Source: OCS116 sp051531935 (GTDB taxonomy: Bacteria > Pseudomonadota > Alphaproteobacteria > Rhizobiales > OSC116). Taken from it: DNA of 64,000 bases. The translations under genes were made by a program, and so were the position numbers. The notes beneath the pieces were generated by a model, which searched no databases, had not been told where the DNA came from, and was given only the letters and a program-made list of their open reading frames with translations. The first letter of the stretch is position 1. Every line of letters begins with the position of its first letter. This document shows positions 9,419 through 18,006 of this stretch, one piece after another. Location of the stretch: the NCBI GenBank assembly GCA_051531935.1, contig JAOPTR010000002.1, positions 372,001-436,000 of the forward strand, written 5' to 3'.

Positions 9419-10778
9419 TATATTGATTGTAGATGACGAAATTGACATTCGTGAGCTAATTGCAGGCATATTAGAAGATGAAGGTTATGAGGCGCGAACT
9501 GCAAACAGTTCGGATGCCGCGCTCGCTGCGATTAACGACCGACGCCCCTCCCTTATTGTGTTGGATATCTGGCTTGAAGGCAGTCGATTAGATGGGCTTG
9601 AGTTATTAGAAATTATTAAACAAGCTCATCCTAATTTGCCCGTGGTCATTATATCTGGTCACGGTAATGTTGAAACTGCCGTTTCTGCCATCCGTAAAGG
9701 TGCGTATGATTATATCGAAAAACCGTTTAAAGTTGATCGGTTGATTCTTATGGTCGAACGGGCGCTTGAAAACTTCACTCTTAAGCGTGAAAATACTGAA
9801 TTAAAGCTTAAAACTGGTGTTGATGGCATCACAGGAACTTCGCCTTTGGCGCGGCAATTGCTCTCGAATATTGAGAAAATTGCCCCCACAAATAGTCGGA
9901 TATTCATCACTGGACTACCTGGCACAGGCAAGGAGCTTGCGGCGAAATCTATTCATCAATTTTCATTTCGCGCTAATCGCCCGTTTATTACGATCAACAG
10001 TGCTGGTTTAGACTCGCTGAAGTTGGATGAAGAATTATTTGGTGCTGAAGATCAGTTTGGCAATGTGACCAAAATCGGTGCTTTTGAAGAGGGCCATGGC
10101 GGCACCTTGATGATAGATGAAGTTGGCGATATGCCGCTTGAAATGCAGGCCAAAATTCTACGTGTATTAGTCAACCAGCAATTTGAACGCGTTGGTGGTA
10201 ATAAAAAAGTACGCGTAGATGTACGGATTATCACCACATCTAGCCGCGATCTGACCCTTGCAATTGCCAAAGGTGATTTTAGAGAAGATTTATATCATCG
10301 TTTGGCTGTAGTGCCTCTGCACATCCCTACGTTAGAGGAAAGACGTGAAGATATTCCTGAATTAATTGAGGAATTCTCAATCAGTTACTGCCAAACAGGT
10401 GGGCTGATTAGTAAAAGATTCACAGAAAACGCCATCTCCATGTTACAAACCAAGATTTGGCCTGGCAATGCACGCGAGTTGCGCAACCATATTGAGCGTT
10501 TGATAATCCTAAAAGGTGAAACAGGTGATAATGTAATCTCCGTAGAGGACATACAGAATATTGATACAAGTGTTGATGGTCAAATGTCTGGTTTTTCACT
10601 TACCGAAATTATGTCTTTGCCGTTAAGAGAAGCTCGCGAAATGTTTGAAAAAGAATATCTGACCACTCAAATTTCTCGGTTCAGTGGTAATATTTCAAAA
10701 ACCGCCAGCTTTATTGGAATGGAGCGCTCGGCCTTACATCGTAAGCTAAAAAGCCTCGAAATTAACGTTGGCAAATAG
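9408..10778 (+). CDS. ntrX: Response regulator NtrX (AAA+ family, lacks GAFTGA)
   Basis: NtrX is the partner regulator of NtrY. The 456-residue protein has a receiver domain (phosphoacceptor Asp53 in VLDIWLEG), an AAA+ domain with Walker A GLPGTGKE and Walker B GTLMIDEVGDMP, and a C-terminal Fis-type helix-turn-helix (KTASFIGMERSALHRKL). The GAFTGA loop that NtrC-type activators use to contact sigma-54 is missing: where it should lie the protein reads FGAEDQFGNVTKIGAFEE. This matches other alphaproteobacterial NtrX proteins, which act with sigma-70 or as repressors. Translation is probably coupled to ntrY. Confidence 0.95.
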   Translation: MAADILIVDDEIDIRELIAGILEDEGYEARTANSSDAALAAINDRRPSLIVLDIWLEGSRLDGLELLEIIKQAHPNLPVVIISGHGNVETAVSAIRKGAYDYIEKPFKVDRLILMVERALENFTLKRENTELKLKTGVDGITGTSPLARQLLSNIEKIAPTNSRIFITGLPGTGKELAAKSIHQFSFRANRPFITINSAGLDSLKLDEELFGAEDQFGNVTKIGAFEEGHGGTLMIDEVGDMPLEMQAKILRVLVNQQFERVGGNKKVRVDVRIITTSSRDLTLAIAKGDFREDLYHRLAVVPLHIPTLEERREDIPELIEEFSISYCQTGGLISKRFTENAISMLQTKIWPGNARELRNHIERLIILKGETGDNVISVEDIQNIDTSVDGQMSGFSLTEIMSLPLREAREMFEKEYLTTQISRFSGNISKTASFIGMERSALHRKLKSLEINVGK

Positions 10779-10790
10779 TTGTTTTCATGA

Positions 10791-10820
10791 AAAAAGGCAG
10801 CCCAAATGAGCTGCCTTTTT
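10791..10820. terminator. Bidirectional intrinsic terminator between ntrX and gatB
   Basis: A perfect stem AAAAAGGCAGC / GCTGCCTTTTT with an 8-base loop lies between the convergent ntrX and gatB genes. The A-run and T-run flanks make it work in both directions. Confidence 0.9.
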
Positions 10821-10838
10821 GATCAATTTAGTTTGTGA

Positions 10839-12287
10839 TTACAGATTTAATTTAGCTTTAATCATGTCACTTACTGCTTGTGGGTTGGCTTTGCCGCCAG
10901 TGGCTTGCATCACTTGACCAACAAACCAACCAGCCATTTTAGGTTTTTCTTTTACCTGTTCAACTTTATCTGGGTTGGCAGCAATCACTTCGTCAACTGC
11001 TTTTTCGATTGCGCCTGTATCAGTCACTTGTTTCATGCCGTTATCTTCAACAATTTTGGCTGGTGAATCATCTGAATCCAACATCATTTCAAACACTTCT
11101 TTGGCAATTTTGTTTGAAATTGTTTTGTCAGTAACAAGACCAACTAATTCGCCAAGGCTTTCTGCACTGATTGGTGATGTTTCAATTGTGAAACCGCGCT
11201 TATTCAGCATACCAAACAAATCACCAGTTACCCAGTTTACGGCTAATTTAGCATCAACGCCTTTTGCCACCAATTCAAAGTAATCGGCATTTTCTGGGTC
11301 AGCAATTAAGATATTTGCGTCATAAGAATTCAAACCATATTGGCTCATCAAACGCTCATGTTTTGCATCAGGCAATTCTGGAATTCTGGCTTTAATGGCA
11401 TCAACAAATGATTGTTCAAGCACCACAGGTAACAAGTCAGGATCAGGGAAATAACGGTAATCATGTGCTTCTTCTTTAGAGCGCATAGAGCGTGTTTCAC
11501 CTTTAGATACATCCCAAAGACGTGTTTCTTGGCTAATCGTGCCACCATCTTCAATAATATCAACTTGGCGCTGCGCTTCATACTCAATCGCCATACCGAT
11601 ATTACGGATAGAATTCATGTTTTTAATTTCGCAGCGCGTGCCCAATTCATCACCAGGGCGACGTACTGAAACATTCACGTCAGCACGCAAAGAACCTTGC
11701 TCCATATTGCCATCACATGTGCCTAAATAACGCAATATTGTGCGGATTTTACTTACATATAATTTAGCATGTTCAGCAGTGCGCATGTCTGGGTCGGAAA
11801 CAATTTCCATCAGAGCTACGCCAGATCTGTTCAGATCAACACAAGATTGGCTCGGGTATAGATCATGGATAGATTTACCCGCATCTTGCTCCAAATGTAA
11901 GCGTTCGATGCCAACATCATGGAACGAGCCATCAGCTAGTTCGATTTTCACGATGCCCTTACCAACGATCGGGTCGGTAAATTGTGAAATTTGATAACCT
12001 TGTGGTAAATCAGGGTAAAAATAGTTTTTACGGTCAAAGATTGATACCAAATTAATTTCGGCATTCAAACCTAAGCCAGTTAAAACAGCTTGTTCGTAGC
12101 AAAATTCGTTCACGACGGGCAACATGCCAGGCATTGCAGCATCAACCAAGCTCACTTGGCTATTGGGCTCAGCCCCAAATTCTGTGGCAGCGCCAGACAT
12201 TAATTTAGACTTTGAACTCACTTGGGCATGAATTTCCAAACCAAGTACGATTTCCCAATCGCCAGTTGCACCTTGAATAAGAGACAT
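10839..12287 (-). CDS. gatB: Asp-tRNA(Asn)/Glu-tRNA(Gln) amidotransferase subunit B
   Basis: GatB is the kinase/tRNA-binding subunit of the GatCAB amidotransferase, which converts misacylated Glu-tRNA(Gln) and Asp-tRNA(Asn). The 482-residue protein shows the family core: LGLEIHAQVSSKSKLMSGA, the SLVDAAMPGMLPVVNE segment, YFYPDLPQGYQISQ, DLNRSGVALMEIVSDPD and EIKNMNSIRNIG, then the C-terminal YqeY-like tail (GWFVGQVMQATGGKANP) that binds tRNA. It is the last gene of a gatC-gatA-chorismate mutase-gatB unit and starts in a TAATG overlap with the mutase gene. Confidence 0.97.
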   Translation of the reverse strand: MSLIQGATGDWEIVLGLEIHAQVSSKSKLMSGAATEFGAEPNSQVSLVDAAMPGMLPVVNEFCYEQAVLTGLGLNAEINLVSIFDRKNYFYPDLPQGYQISQFTDPIVGKGIVKIELADGSFHDVGIERLHLEQDAGKSIHDLYPSQSCVDLNRSGVALMEIVSDPDMRTAEHAKLYVSKIRTILRYLGTCDGNMEQGSLRADVNVSVRRPGDELGTRCEIKNMNSIRNIGMAIEYEAQRQVDIIEDGGTISQETRLWDVSKGETRSMRSKEEAHDYRYFPDPDLLPVVLEQSFVDAIKARIPELPDAKHERLMSQYGLNSYDANILIADPENADYFELVAKGVDAKLAVNWVTGDLFGMLNKRGFTIETSPISAESLGELVGLVTDKTISNKIAKEVFEMMLDSDDSPAKIVEDNGMKQVTDTGAIEKAVDEVIAANPDKVEQVKEKPKMAGWFVGQVMQATGGKANPQAVSDMIKAKLNL

Positions 12288-12616
12288 TATGTGTCCTTCT
12301 CTATTTTTACATCGCCATTATGAATGGTACGAAATTCATCGCGTTCAAACTTTATATGTTCATCAATTAAGGCACGCCAGATATTCTCGGCCAGTTTTGC
12401 GTTCATACCAAATTTTTTAGCTTCATCCCGCATGCGGAATGCAATTTCGTCGATTCTCACTTGAACGACTACATCTTCAATTTTTGTTTTGAAATTAGGA
12501 GCCTGCGCAACATAACCCGAGCGCTCCGCCATAAGAGGCAAAATTAAATCGTCTAGACGATCAATTTCAGCTCTGACTTCGGCCATTGAATCACATTTTT
12601 TCGCAGAATTCTCCAT
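12287..12616 (-). CDS. AroQ-fold chorismate mutase, PchB-like
   Basis: The 109-residue all-helical protein resembles the AroQ chorismate mutase/isochorismate-pyruvate lyase family: VRAEIDRLDDLILPLMAERS, then GYVAQAPNFK, then a third helix with IWRALIDEHIKFERDEF. Arg and Lys residues at the usual spacing (EIDR, AERS, NFKTK) are candidates for binding the carboxylates. It could make prephenate for Phe/Tyr synthesis, but could also be a PchB-like lyase. The ATG at 12616 is preferred to a TTG at 12619. It is tightly placed between gatA (12-base gap) and gatB (TAATG overlap), so it is translated with the amidotransferase. Confidence 0.8.
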   Translation of the reverse strand: MENSAKKCDSMAEVRAEIDRLDDLILPLMAERSGYVAQAPNFKTKIEDVVVQVRIDEIAFRMRDEAKKFGMNAKLAENIWRALIDEHIKFERDEFRTIHNGDVKIEKDT

Positions 12617-12628
12617 CAATCACTCAAT

Positions 12629-14104
12629 CTATTTTGCCATTAATTGCGGCAAAGCCGTAAAGTTAGCAGCTTGTTCCATCACATCAGCAGTTCTGAATAA
12701 TGTTTCTTCACCAAATGGTTGCCCTATCAATTGCAAACCTAAAGGCAAGCCATTGCTCGAAATGCCAGCAGGTATAGAAATACCTGGCAAACCAGCCATA
12801 TTTACCGAAACAGTGAAAATATCATTCATATACATTGTCAGCGGATCACCAATATTTTCGCCAATAGCAAAAGCAGCCGTCGGTGTCGTTGGTGTCAACA
12901 ATAGGTCAACCTTTTTATAGGCCTCGTCAAAGTCGCGCTTAATCAAGGTACGTACACGCTGTGCTTTTTTGTAATAAGCATCGTAATACCCTGCGCTCAA
13001 TACATATGTACCAATTAAAATACGGCGTTGAACTTCATCACCAAAACCTTCAGCACGGCTATTGGCATATTGCTCATCAATATTATCACCAGCTACGCGC
13101 AAACCATAGCGCACACCATCATAGCGGGCTAGGTTGGACGAAGCTTCAGCAGGCGCCACAATATAATATGCAGGTAGCGCATATTTAGTGTGCGGCAAGC
13201 TCACTTCTTGAATTTCAGCACCCGCGGCTTTTAGCCATTCAATGCCTTGTTGCCAAAGCGCCTGAATTTCAGCAGGCATACCATCCACTTTAAATTCTTT
13301 AGGAATGCCAATTTTTAGTCCGCGAATGTCACCTGTGAGGGCTTTTTCATAAGCAGGCACAGCCACATTAACGCTTGTGCTGTCCTTAATGTCATAGCTA
13401 GCCATAGATTCGAGCATAATTGCCGCATCACGCACACTACGTGTAATCGGGCCAGCTTGGTCTAAACTAGAAGCAAAAGCCACTGTACCCCAACGAGAGC
13501 AGCGGCCATAAGTTGGTTTCATACCCACTGTGCCAGTAAACGCAGCAGGTTGGCGAATAGAACCACCTGTATCAGTAGCAGTTGCCGCAATACAAGCGCG
13601 AGCAGCCACAGCAGCAGCCGAACCACCAGATGAGCCGCCAGGTACGAGTTGTGTATCATCACCTTGGCGTTGCCAAGGGTTTACAACATCGCCATAAAAA
13701 CTGGTTTCATTAGATGAGCCCATCGCAAATTCATCGCAATTTAATTTACCCAAAAGCACAGCACCATCTGCCCACATGTTGGCAGTCACTGTACTTTCAT
13801 ATGTAGGTGTAAAATCACCCAATATTTTACTTGAAGCAGTTGTGCGCACATCTTTGGTGCAGAACAGGTCTTTAATGCCTACAGGAATACCTTCTAAAAT
13901 TCCGCCCTCGCCTTTTGCAAGTTTTTGGTCGGATTTTTTGGCCATTTCTAAGGCTTTTTCTTCGGTAGTCAAAATATAAGCGTTTAAGGCTTGCGTTTGC
14001 TTCACAGCATCAATATGCGCTTCGGCTAGTTCTACGGCCGAAATATCTTTGTTGCGCAATTTTTCTCGGGCATCGCTTAATGTTAAATTTGTTAAATCAC
14101 TCAT
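12629..14104 (-). CDS. gatA: Asp-tRNA(Asn)/Glu-tRNA(Gln) amidotransferase subunit A
   Basis: GatA is the amidase that releases ammonia from glutamine for the GatCAB complex. The 491-residue amidase-signature protein contains the catalytic Ser-cisSer-Lys triad: Lys78 in GIPVGIKDLF, the serines of PGGSSGGSAAA (158-159) and Ser182 in TDTGGSIRQPA. The GMKPTYGRCSRWG and GLPGISIPAG segments are standard. It follows gatC by 3 bases and precedes the chorismate mutase gene. Confidence 0.97.
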   Translation of the reverse strand: MSDLTNLTLSDAREKLRNKDISAVELAEAHIDAVKQTQALNAYILTTEEKALEMAKKSDQKLAKGEGGILEGIPVGIKDLFCTKDVRTTASSKILGDFTPTYESTVTANMWADGAVLLGKLNCDEFAMGSSNETSFYGDVVNPWQRQGDDTQLVPGGSSGGSAAAVAARACIAATATDTGGSIRQPAAFTGTVGMKPTYGRCSRWGTVAFASSLDQAGPITRSVRDAAIMLESMASYDIKDSTSVNVAVPAYEKALTGDIRGLKIGIPKEFKVDGMPAEIQALWQQGIEWLKAAGAEIQEVSLPHTKYALPAYYIVAPAEASSNLARYDGVRYGLRVAGDNIDEQYANSRAEGFGDEVQRRILIGTYVLSAGYYDAYYKKAQRVRTLIKRDFDEAYKKVDLLLTPTTPTAAFAIGENIGDPLTMYMNDIFTVSVNMAGLPGISIPAGISSNGLPLGLQLIGQPFGEETLFRTADVMEQAANFTALPQLMAK

Positions 14105-14107
14105 AGT

Positions 14108-14395
14108 CTATTCAATCACTTTTGGTACAAGGAAGAAGCCGTCGTCAGATGCTGGTGCATTTTTGGTAATTTGGTCGGGATACCCGCCATCATTTATCAC
14201 ATCAGCACGCAAAGGCTGAGTCATAGCGACTGCGCTGGTTAGCGGTGCGATTCCATCGGTATCAACTTCGGACAATTGGTCAACAAATTTTAAAATTTGG
14301 TTTAGTTCGCCTTCTAGATTGGCGACTTGCTCATCACTCACTTTAATGCGCGCGAGATTGGCAACTTTACGTACTGTGGCTTGGTCTATAGCCAT
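14108..14395 (-). CDS. gatC: Asp-tRNA(Asn)/Glu-tRNA(Gln) amidotransferase subunit C
   Basis: This small 95-residue subunit stabilises the GatA-GatB interface. It shows the typical start MAIDQATVRKVANLARI, the middle LNQILKFVDQLSEVDT, and the end DGFFLVPKVIE. It is the first gene of the minus-strand amidotransferase unit. A 17-bp palindrome 27 bases upstream of its start may be an operator. Confidence 0.96.
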   Translation of the reverse strand: MAIDQATVRKVANLARIKVSDEQVANLEGELNQILKFVDQLSEVDTDGIAPLTSAVAMTQPLRADVINDGGYPDQITKNAPASDDGFFLVPKVIE

Positions 14396-14421
14396 TTTTC
14401 ACACTCCGTTCACTGTCTCTA

Positions 14422-14438
14422 TACATTTGTAAAATGTA
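14422..14438. promoter_or_regulatory. 17-bp palindrome upstream of gatC
   Basis: TACATTT, three bases, AAATGTA: a perfect 7-bp dyad, extended to 8 bp by the flanking A and T. The same TACATTT-N3-AAATGTA sequence occurs upstream of cysK at 59357-59373. The size and symmetry fit a dimeric repressor site, but no regulator can be named. Confidence 0.4.
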
Positions 14439-14665
14439 TGATAAAGACTCAGATCTATATTTTCAACACATACATAGCAAAGCTTTAAGCACTTAGCAAA
14501 GGCTAAAATAAGCATATTATGAGCAATGGATTTTCTATATTACAAACATTTTCATTTAAAACCGACAGATAAGATAGTTCAAAAGTTTATCAATCAATAA
14601 GTCTTACATACAGCCCCAATTTTATCATTATATAAAATAGTTTTTAAATTGCTGTAATAATACTG

Positions 14666-15058
14666 GTGTCGCTAATGTCGATAGATCATGACTTAATATC
14701 AATATTCATCAATAGTTTTGGCCGTCGTAATTTCTCGGAAATGGCAGCATGCCTTACATATGATTTCATATTTGACGCCACGATTATATATACCGAAGGC
14801 CGCTCCCAGTTTCTTAAATTCCAACAAAAAGTAGATTCGGGTTATATTATTTTAGATTTTGAAATAAATACAACTGATCAAGAGTCCGTGTTCGAAGTCG
14901 ATTTTTTATACGAAATTCTTATACACAATAAAAAACGGATTGAGCTTCCTGCAAAGGCGCATATGTATGTCGCAAATGACTTATTATACAAAGTCAAAAT
15001 CAGGTTTAAAAATGCAACCGAAGCAAAATCCATTTTCAATCAGATGGTTCATCATTGA
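14666..15058 (+). CDS. Hypothetical protein, possible NTF2-like/SnoaL fold
   Basis: The 130-residue protein (127 if it starts at the ATG at 14675; the longer form uses GTG) has no clear family. An early helix INSFGRRNFSEMAACL followed by a strand FIFDATIIYTEGRSQFLKFQ and several alternating strands resembles the SnoaL/NTF2-like fold used as a ligand-binding or dimer domain. No signal peptide or membrane segment is seen. It stands alone between the divergent gatC and the convergent UPF0173 hydrolase, whose stop is 8 bases away. Function is unknown. Confidence 0.6.
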   Translation: MSLMSIDHDLISIFINSFGRRNFSEMAACLTYDFIFDATIIYTEGRSQFLKFQQKVDSGYIILDFEINTTDQESVFEVDFLYEILIHNKKRIELPAKAHMYVANDLLYKVKIRFKNATEAKSIFNQMVHH

Positions 15059-15065
15059 TAAGCAG

Positions 15066-15785
15066 TCAAAGTTTAACCTTTTCGCCAATCTCTGGTGTAG
15101 CCACTTTTGTTGAACTTTCTTTCATCGCATTTTCAAAAACTTCAGTATTCTGGTCTAAAACATCAAATGTTTTGAAATGACAAGGAATAACAACTTCAAA
15201 GTTGAAGTATTTTTTAACCGCAAAAGCTGCGTTTTGGCCACCCATTGTATAGGTATCACCAATCGGCACAATGCCAATTTCGGGGTGATAAAGTCGGTTA
15301 ATCAATTCCATATCGCCAAACACGTCGGTATCGCCCATATGGTATAATGTCGTTCCGTTCGCGTTAATAATAAAACCATTTGGGTTACCCAAATATACAA
15401 TTGTGCCGTCTTGCTCCGTATAAGAGGAGGAATGTACAGCCTGCACAAATGTGATGCTAAATTCACCCAAATCTATGGTGCCGCCGCTATTTCCGCCAAA
15501 TAATTTAATCTCACTAGTGGCTTTTCCACCCAAATAACCACATATTTCATGATTGGCTATCAGGCTAGCGCCAGTGGCTTCAATTATATCTAATGTGTCT
15601 CCAACATGGTCATTATGGCCGTGAGTGAGTGCAATATGTGTGCAGCCTTGTGTGGCTTTTGCCACATCCCCACCATAAACACTGTCCTTGAAACAAGGGT
15701 TACCAGTTAAAAATGGGTCAATCAACAAAACGGTGTCACCAAATTCAATTCTGAATGCGCTATGGCCTAGCCAAAAAATTTTCAT
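15066..15785 (-). CDS. UPF0173 metal-dependent hydrolase (metallo-beta-lactamase fold)
   Basis: The 239-residue metallo-beta-lactamase-fold protein carries the metal motif LTHGHNDHVGD (His55, His57, Asp59, His60), a start MKIFWLGHSAFRIE, the LYHMGDTDVFGD loop and the distal metal His in VIPCHFKTF. These are the features of the UPF0173 (YtkL-like) family, related to UlaG lactonases, whose physiological substrate is not known. It is transcribed divergently from ruvX with a 105-base gap. Confidence 0.88.
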   Translation of the reverse strand: MKIFWLGHSAFRIEFGDTVLLIDPFLTGNPCFKDSVYGGDVAKATQGCTHIALTHGHNDHVGDTLDIIEATGASLIANHEICGYLGGKATSEIKLFGGNSGGTIDLGEFSITFVQAVHSSSYTEQDGTIVYLGNPNGFIINANGTTLYHMGDTDVFGDMELINRLYHPEIGIVPIGDTYTMGGQNAAFAVKKYFNFEVVIPCHFKTFDVLDQNTEVFENAMKESSTKVATPEIGEKVKL

Positions 15786-15890
15786 GTTTTCTCCCTAATT
15801 AAATTCAATTATATACATCATTATTATTGACTGGTATTTGCTCCAACCTTAAAGCAATAATGACACAGAAATTAAAATGGTCAAACTCAT

Positions 15891-16409
15891 ATGACAAATA
15901 TTATAGAAATCGAAGATCTAGCTGATAAATTAGACATTGGACGACGCCTTTTGGGCATTGACCTTGGCAGTAAAACCATTGGGCTTGCAACATCTGATAT
16001 TGGCAACAGCATTGCCACACCATTACTCACGTTAAAACGTCGAAAATTTGGTGAAAATGTCATCGAGATGGCCGAAATCATTGCAGAAAACAGTGTTTAT
16101 GCCATCATTATTGGCCTGCCAAAAAACATGGATAATACCGAAGGCCCGCGTTGCCAAGCCACGCGCGCATTTGTGCGCAATATGGCAAATGCCCCTGCTC
16201 TAAATGGCATTAAGGTTTGTTTTTGGGATGAACGTGGCTCAACCATTGCGGTTACCAATACGCTAATAGAAGCCGATGTGAGTCGCAGTAAACGCAAAGA
16301 GGTTGTCGATAAAATGGCAGCTAGCTTTATATTGCAAGGCGCTGTTGACCGCATCTATGATTTACGTGTGCAATCTGGAAAGATTATCGAGGAAGATTAT
16401 GACTATTGA
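15891..16409 (+). CDS. ruvX: Putative pre-16S rRNA nuclease / Holliday junction resolvase-like YqgF (RuvX)
   Basis: YqgF (RuvX) is an RNase H-fold nuclease used in 16S rRNA 5' end maturation. The 172-residue protein has the nucleotide-binding strand RRLLGIDLGSKTIGLATSD (catalytic Asp24), the IIGLPKNMD loop and WDERGSTIAV. An N-terminal extension of about 18 residues (TNIIEIEDLADKL) precedes the fold, as in rhizobial homologues. The stop overlaps the lysE-type gene by 11 bases. Its location near gatCAB and pyrB is conserved in alphaproteobacteria. Confidence 0.92.
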   Translation: MTNIIEIEDLADKLDIGRRLLGIDLGSKTIGLATSDIGNSIATPLLTLKRRKFGENVIEMAEIIAENSVYAIIIGLPKNMDNTEGPRCQATRAFVRNMANAPALNGIKVCFWDERGSTIAVTNTLIEADVSRSKRKEVVDKMAASFILQGAVDRIYDLRVQSGKIIEEDYDY

Positions 16410-17022
16410 AGCTTTGTTTTTTATGATTCCCGCCTGTTTTATGATTAACATGATACCAGGCCCCAATATTTTATTATGCATCCGCAATGGCATCCAACAC
16501 GGCTATATAGCGAGTATGGTTGGCGTGATGGGGCGGTTTATTTCGTTCGCCGTATATGCAAGTTTGACTGCCATTGGTCTTGGAATTATCATTGCTAATA
16601 GTGTGTGGGCATTTACGATTATCAAAGTTATTGGTGCTGTATACCTAGTATATATCGGAATTAAGAACATCCGTAAGGGCATTAAGCTAGATAATATTAG
16701 TGCCACAAGTGATGCACCGACAAGCTATTTTAAATTATTTAAAGAAGAAGCTTTGGTGGCTCTCACCAATCCAAAAATCATACTTATCTTTACGGCTCTA
16801 TTGCCACAATTCATCACCTCGACCGAGAACTTTAACGAGCAATTCTTTTGGCTCACTGTGATGTTCTGCGGGTTAGAGCTTGTGGCCTCAAGTGTATATG
16901 TGGTGGCTGTTTTACTGTTTGCCGAAAAATTCAAATCTGCAAAAGGCCAAACAATTTTATCACGTGTCATTGGCGGGTTTCTAATCGGCTTTGGATTTTT
17001 AATGCTGACATCAAAACAATAG
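16399..17022 (+). CDS. LysE/RhtB family amino-acid exporter
   Basis: This is a 207-residue inner-membrane exporter with about six membrane segments. The ATG at 16399 (MTIEALFFMIPACFMINMIPGPN) is chosen because the MIPGPN motif of the LysE/RhtB family follows directly; the open frame extends further upstream inside ruvX but without family similarity. It shares 11 bases with the end of ruvX, suggesting coupled translation. Other motifs are GAVYLVYIGIKNI and LVALTNPKIILIFTALLPQF. The substrate (homoserine, threonine, lysine or other) cannot be assigned. Confidence 0.9.
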   Translation: MTIEALFFMIPACFMINMIPGPNILLCIRNGIQHGYIASMVGVMGRFISFAVYASLTAIGLGIIIANSVWAFTIIKVIGAVYLVYIGIKNIRKGIKLDNISATSDAPTSYFKLFKEEALVALTNPKIILIFTALLPQFITSTENFNEQFFWLTVMFCGLELVASSVYVVAVLLFAEKFKSAKGQTILSRVIGGFLIGFGFLMLTSKQ

Positions 17023-17029
17023 GTTCTAC

Positions 17030-17956
17030 ATGCTCAACATCGTTTATACTATTGTACCTATATTTTTTCTAATTGCGCTCGGCTATGTATTTAAACAGCA
17101 AAAAATGTTCGATGATGGCTTCTGGTCTGGTGTTGAACATTTATGTTACTACGTCCTGTTTCCATCACTTATCATACGCACATTAGCGATTACCGACTTT
17201 AGTCAGTTCCCTGCTTTGGATGTTGCTTATACTATGGGAGCCTCGGTTTTTACCATGCTTATTTTAGTGAGTGTGGGTTATTTTATCGCCAAAAAACTGG
17301 CTATGGAAGGCGCGTCATATTCATCCATATTCCAGGGAGCAACAAGGTGGAATACGTTTGCAGTTATAGCCATTGTGTATGGTTTCTACGGCGATGAAGG
17401 TGTGTCGATTACCTCTATTGGCATCGCGGTTATGATACCGATGCTAAACGTCGCCAACGTGACAGCATTGGCGCTTATGGTGGGCAAAGATGCGCCTAGC
17501 ATAGGCAAAGTTGCTAAAATGCTAGTGACAAATCCATTTATCATATCCTGCGTAGTGGGGCTTGCGCTTAACTTTGTCGGTTTTGGCCTCTGGGAGCCGG
17601 TGGCTAACACTATGAACTTGTTAGGCAGAGCCTCTTTAGCGCTGTCTTTATTGGCCGTGGGTGTTGGGGTGGACTTTTCGACCATTAAAACTTCGGGCAT
17701 TCCCGTGCTTATATCTACTATGTTAAAATTGGCACTTATGCCTTTGCTCATGTTCTTTTTTGGTACGTATTTTGAAATTTCTGGTATGTCCCTTACCATT
17801 GCCATATTGTGCGGCGCCGCGCCAACAGCAGGTGCTAGCTATATTTTGGCGCGTAAAATGGGTGCCGATTCAAAGCTCATGGCCAACATAATTTCAATTC
17901 AAACATTGTTTTCTATCATCACTATACCCGCAATTCTCTATTATATTGGGGTTTAA
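17030..17956 (+). CDS. AEC family transporter (auxin efflux carrier type)
   Basis: The 308-residue integral membrane protein has ten predicted membrane segments in two halves. It starts with IVPIFFLIALGYVFKQQKM, has the central ATRWNTFAVIA segment and ends in GAAPTAGASYILARKMG, a hallmark of bacterial AEC (MleP/MdcF-like) carriers. Such proteins move organic anions such as malate or malonate. It starts 7 bases after the LysE-type gene and ends 50 bases before pyrB. Confidence 0.88.
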   Translation: MLNIVYTIVPIFFLIALGYVFKQQKMFDDGFWSGVEHLCYYVLFPSLIIRTLAITDFSQFPALDVAYTMGASVFTMLILVSVGYFIAKKLAMEGASYSSIFQGATRWNTFAVIAIVYGFYGDEGVSITSIGIAVMIPMLNVANVTALALMVGKDAPSIGKVAKMLVTNPFIISCVVGLALNFVGFGLWEPVANTMNLLGRASLALSLLAVGVGVDFSTIKTSGIPVLISTMLKLALMPLLMFFFGTYFEISGMSLTIAILCGAAPTAGASYILARKMGADSKLMANIISIQTLFSIITIPAILYYIGV

Positions 17957-17968
17957 CTTCATAAACTC

Positions 17969-17997
17969 TTGTTCATTTTGATAAAGCATATTATAGC
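17969..17997 (+). promoter_or_regulatory. Possible sigma-70 promoter for the pyrB operon
   Basis: TTGTTC and TATAGC are separated by 17 bases. Transcription would begin only a few bases before the ATG at 18007, so if this promoter is real pyrB is either nearly leaderless or starts at the ATG at 18025. Confidence 0.3.
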
Positions 17998-18006
17998 TTA
18001 ATTTTA

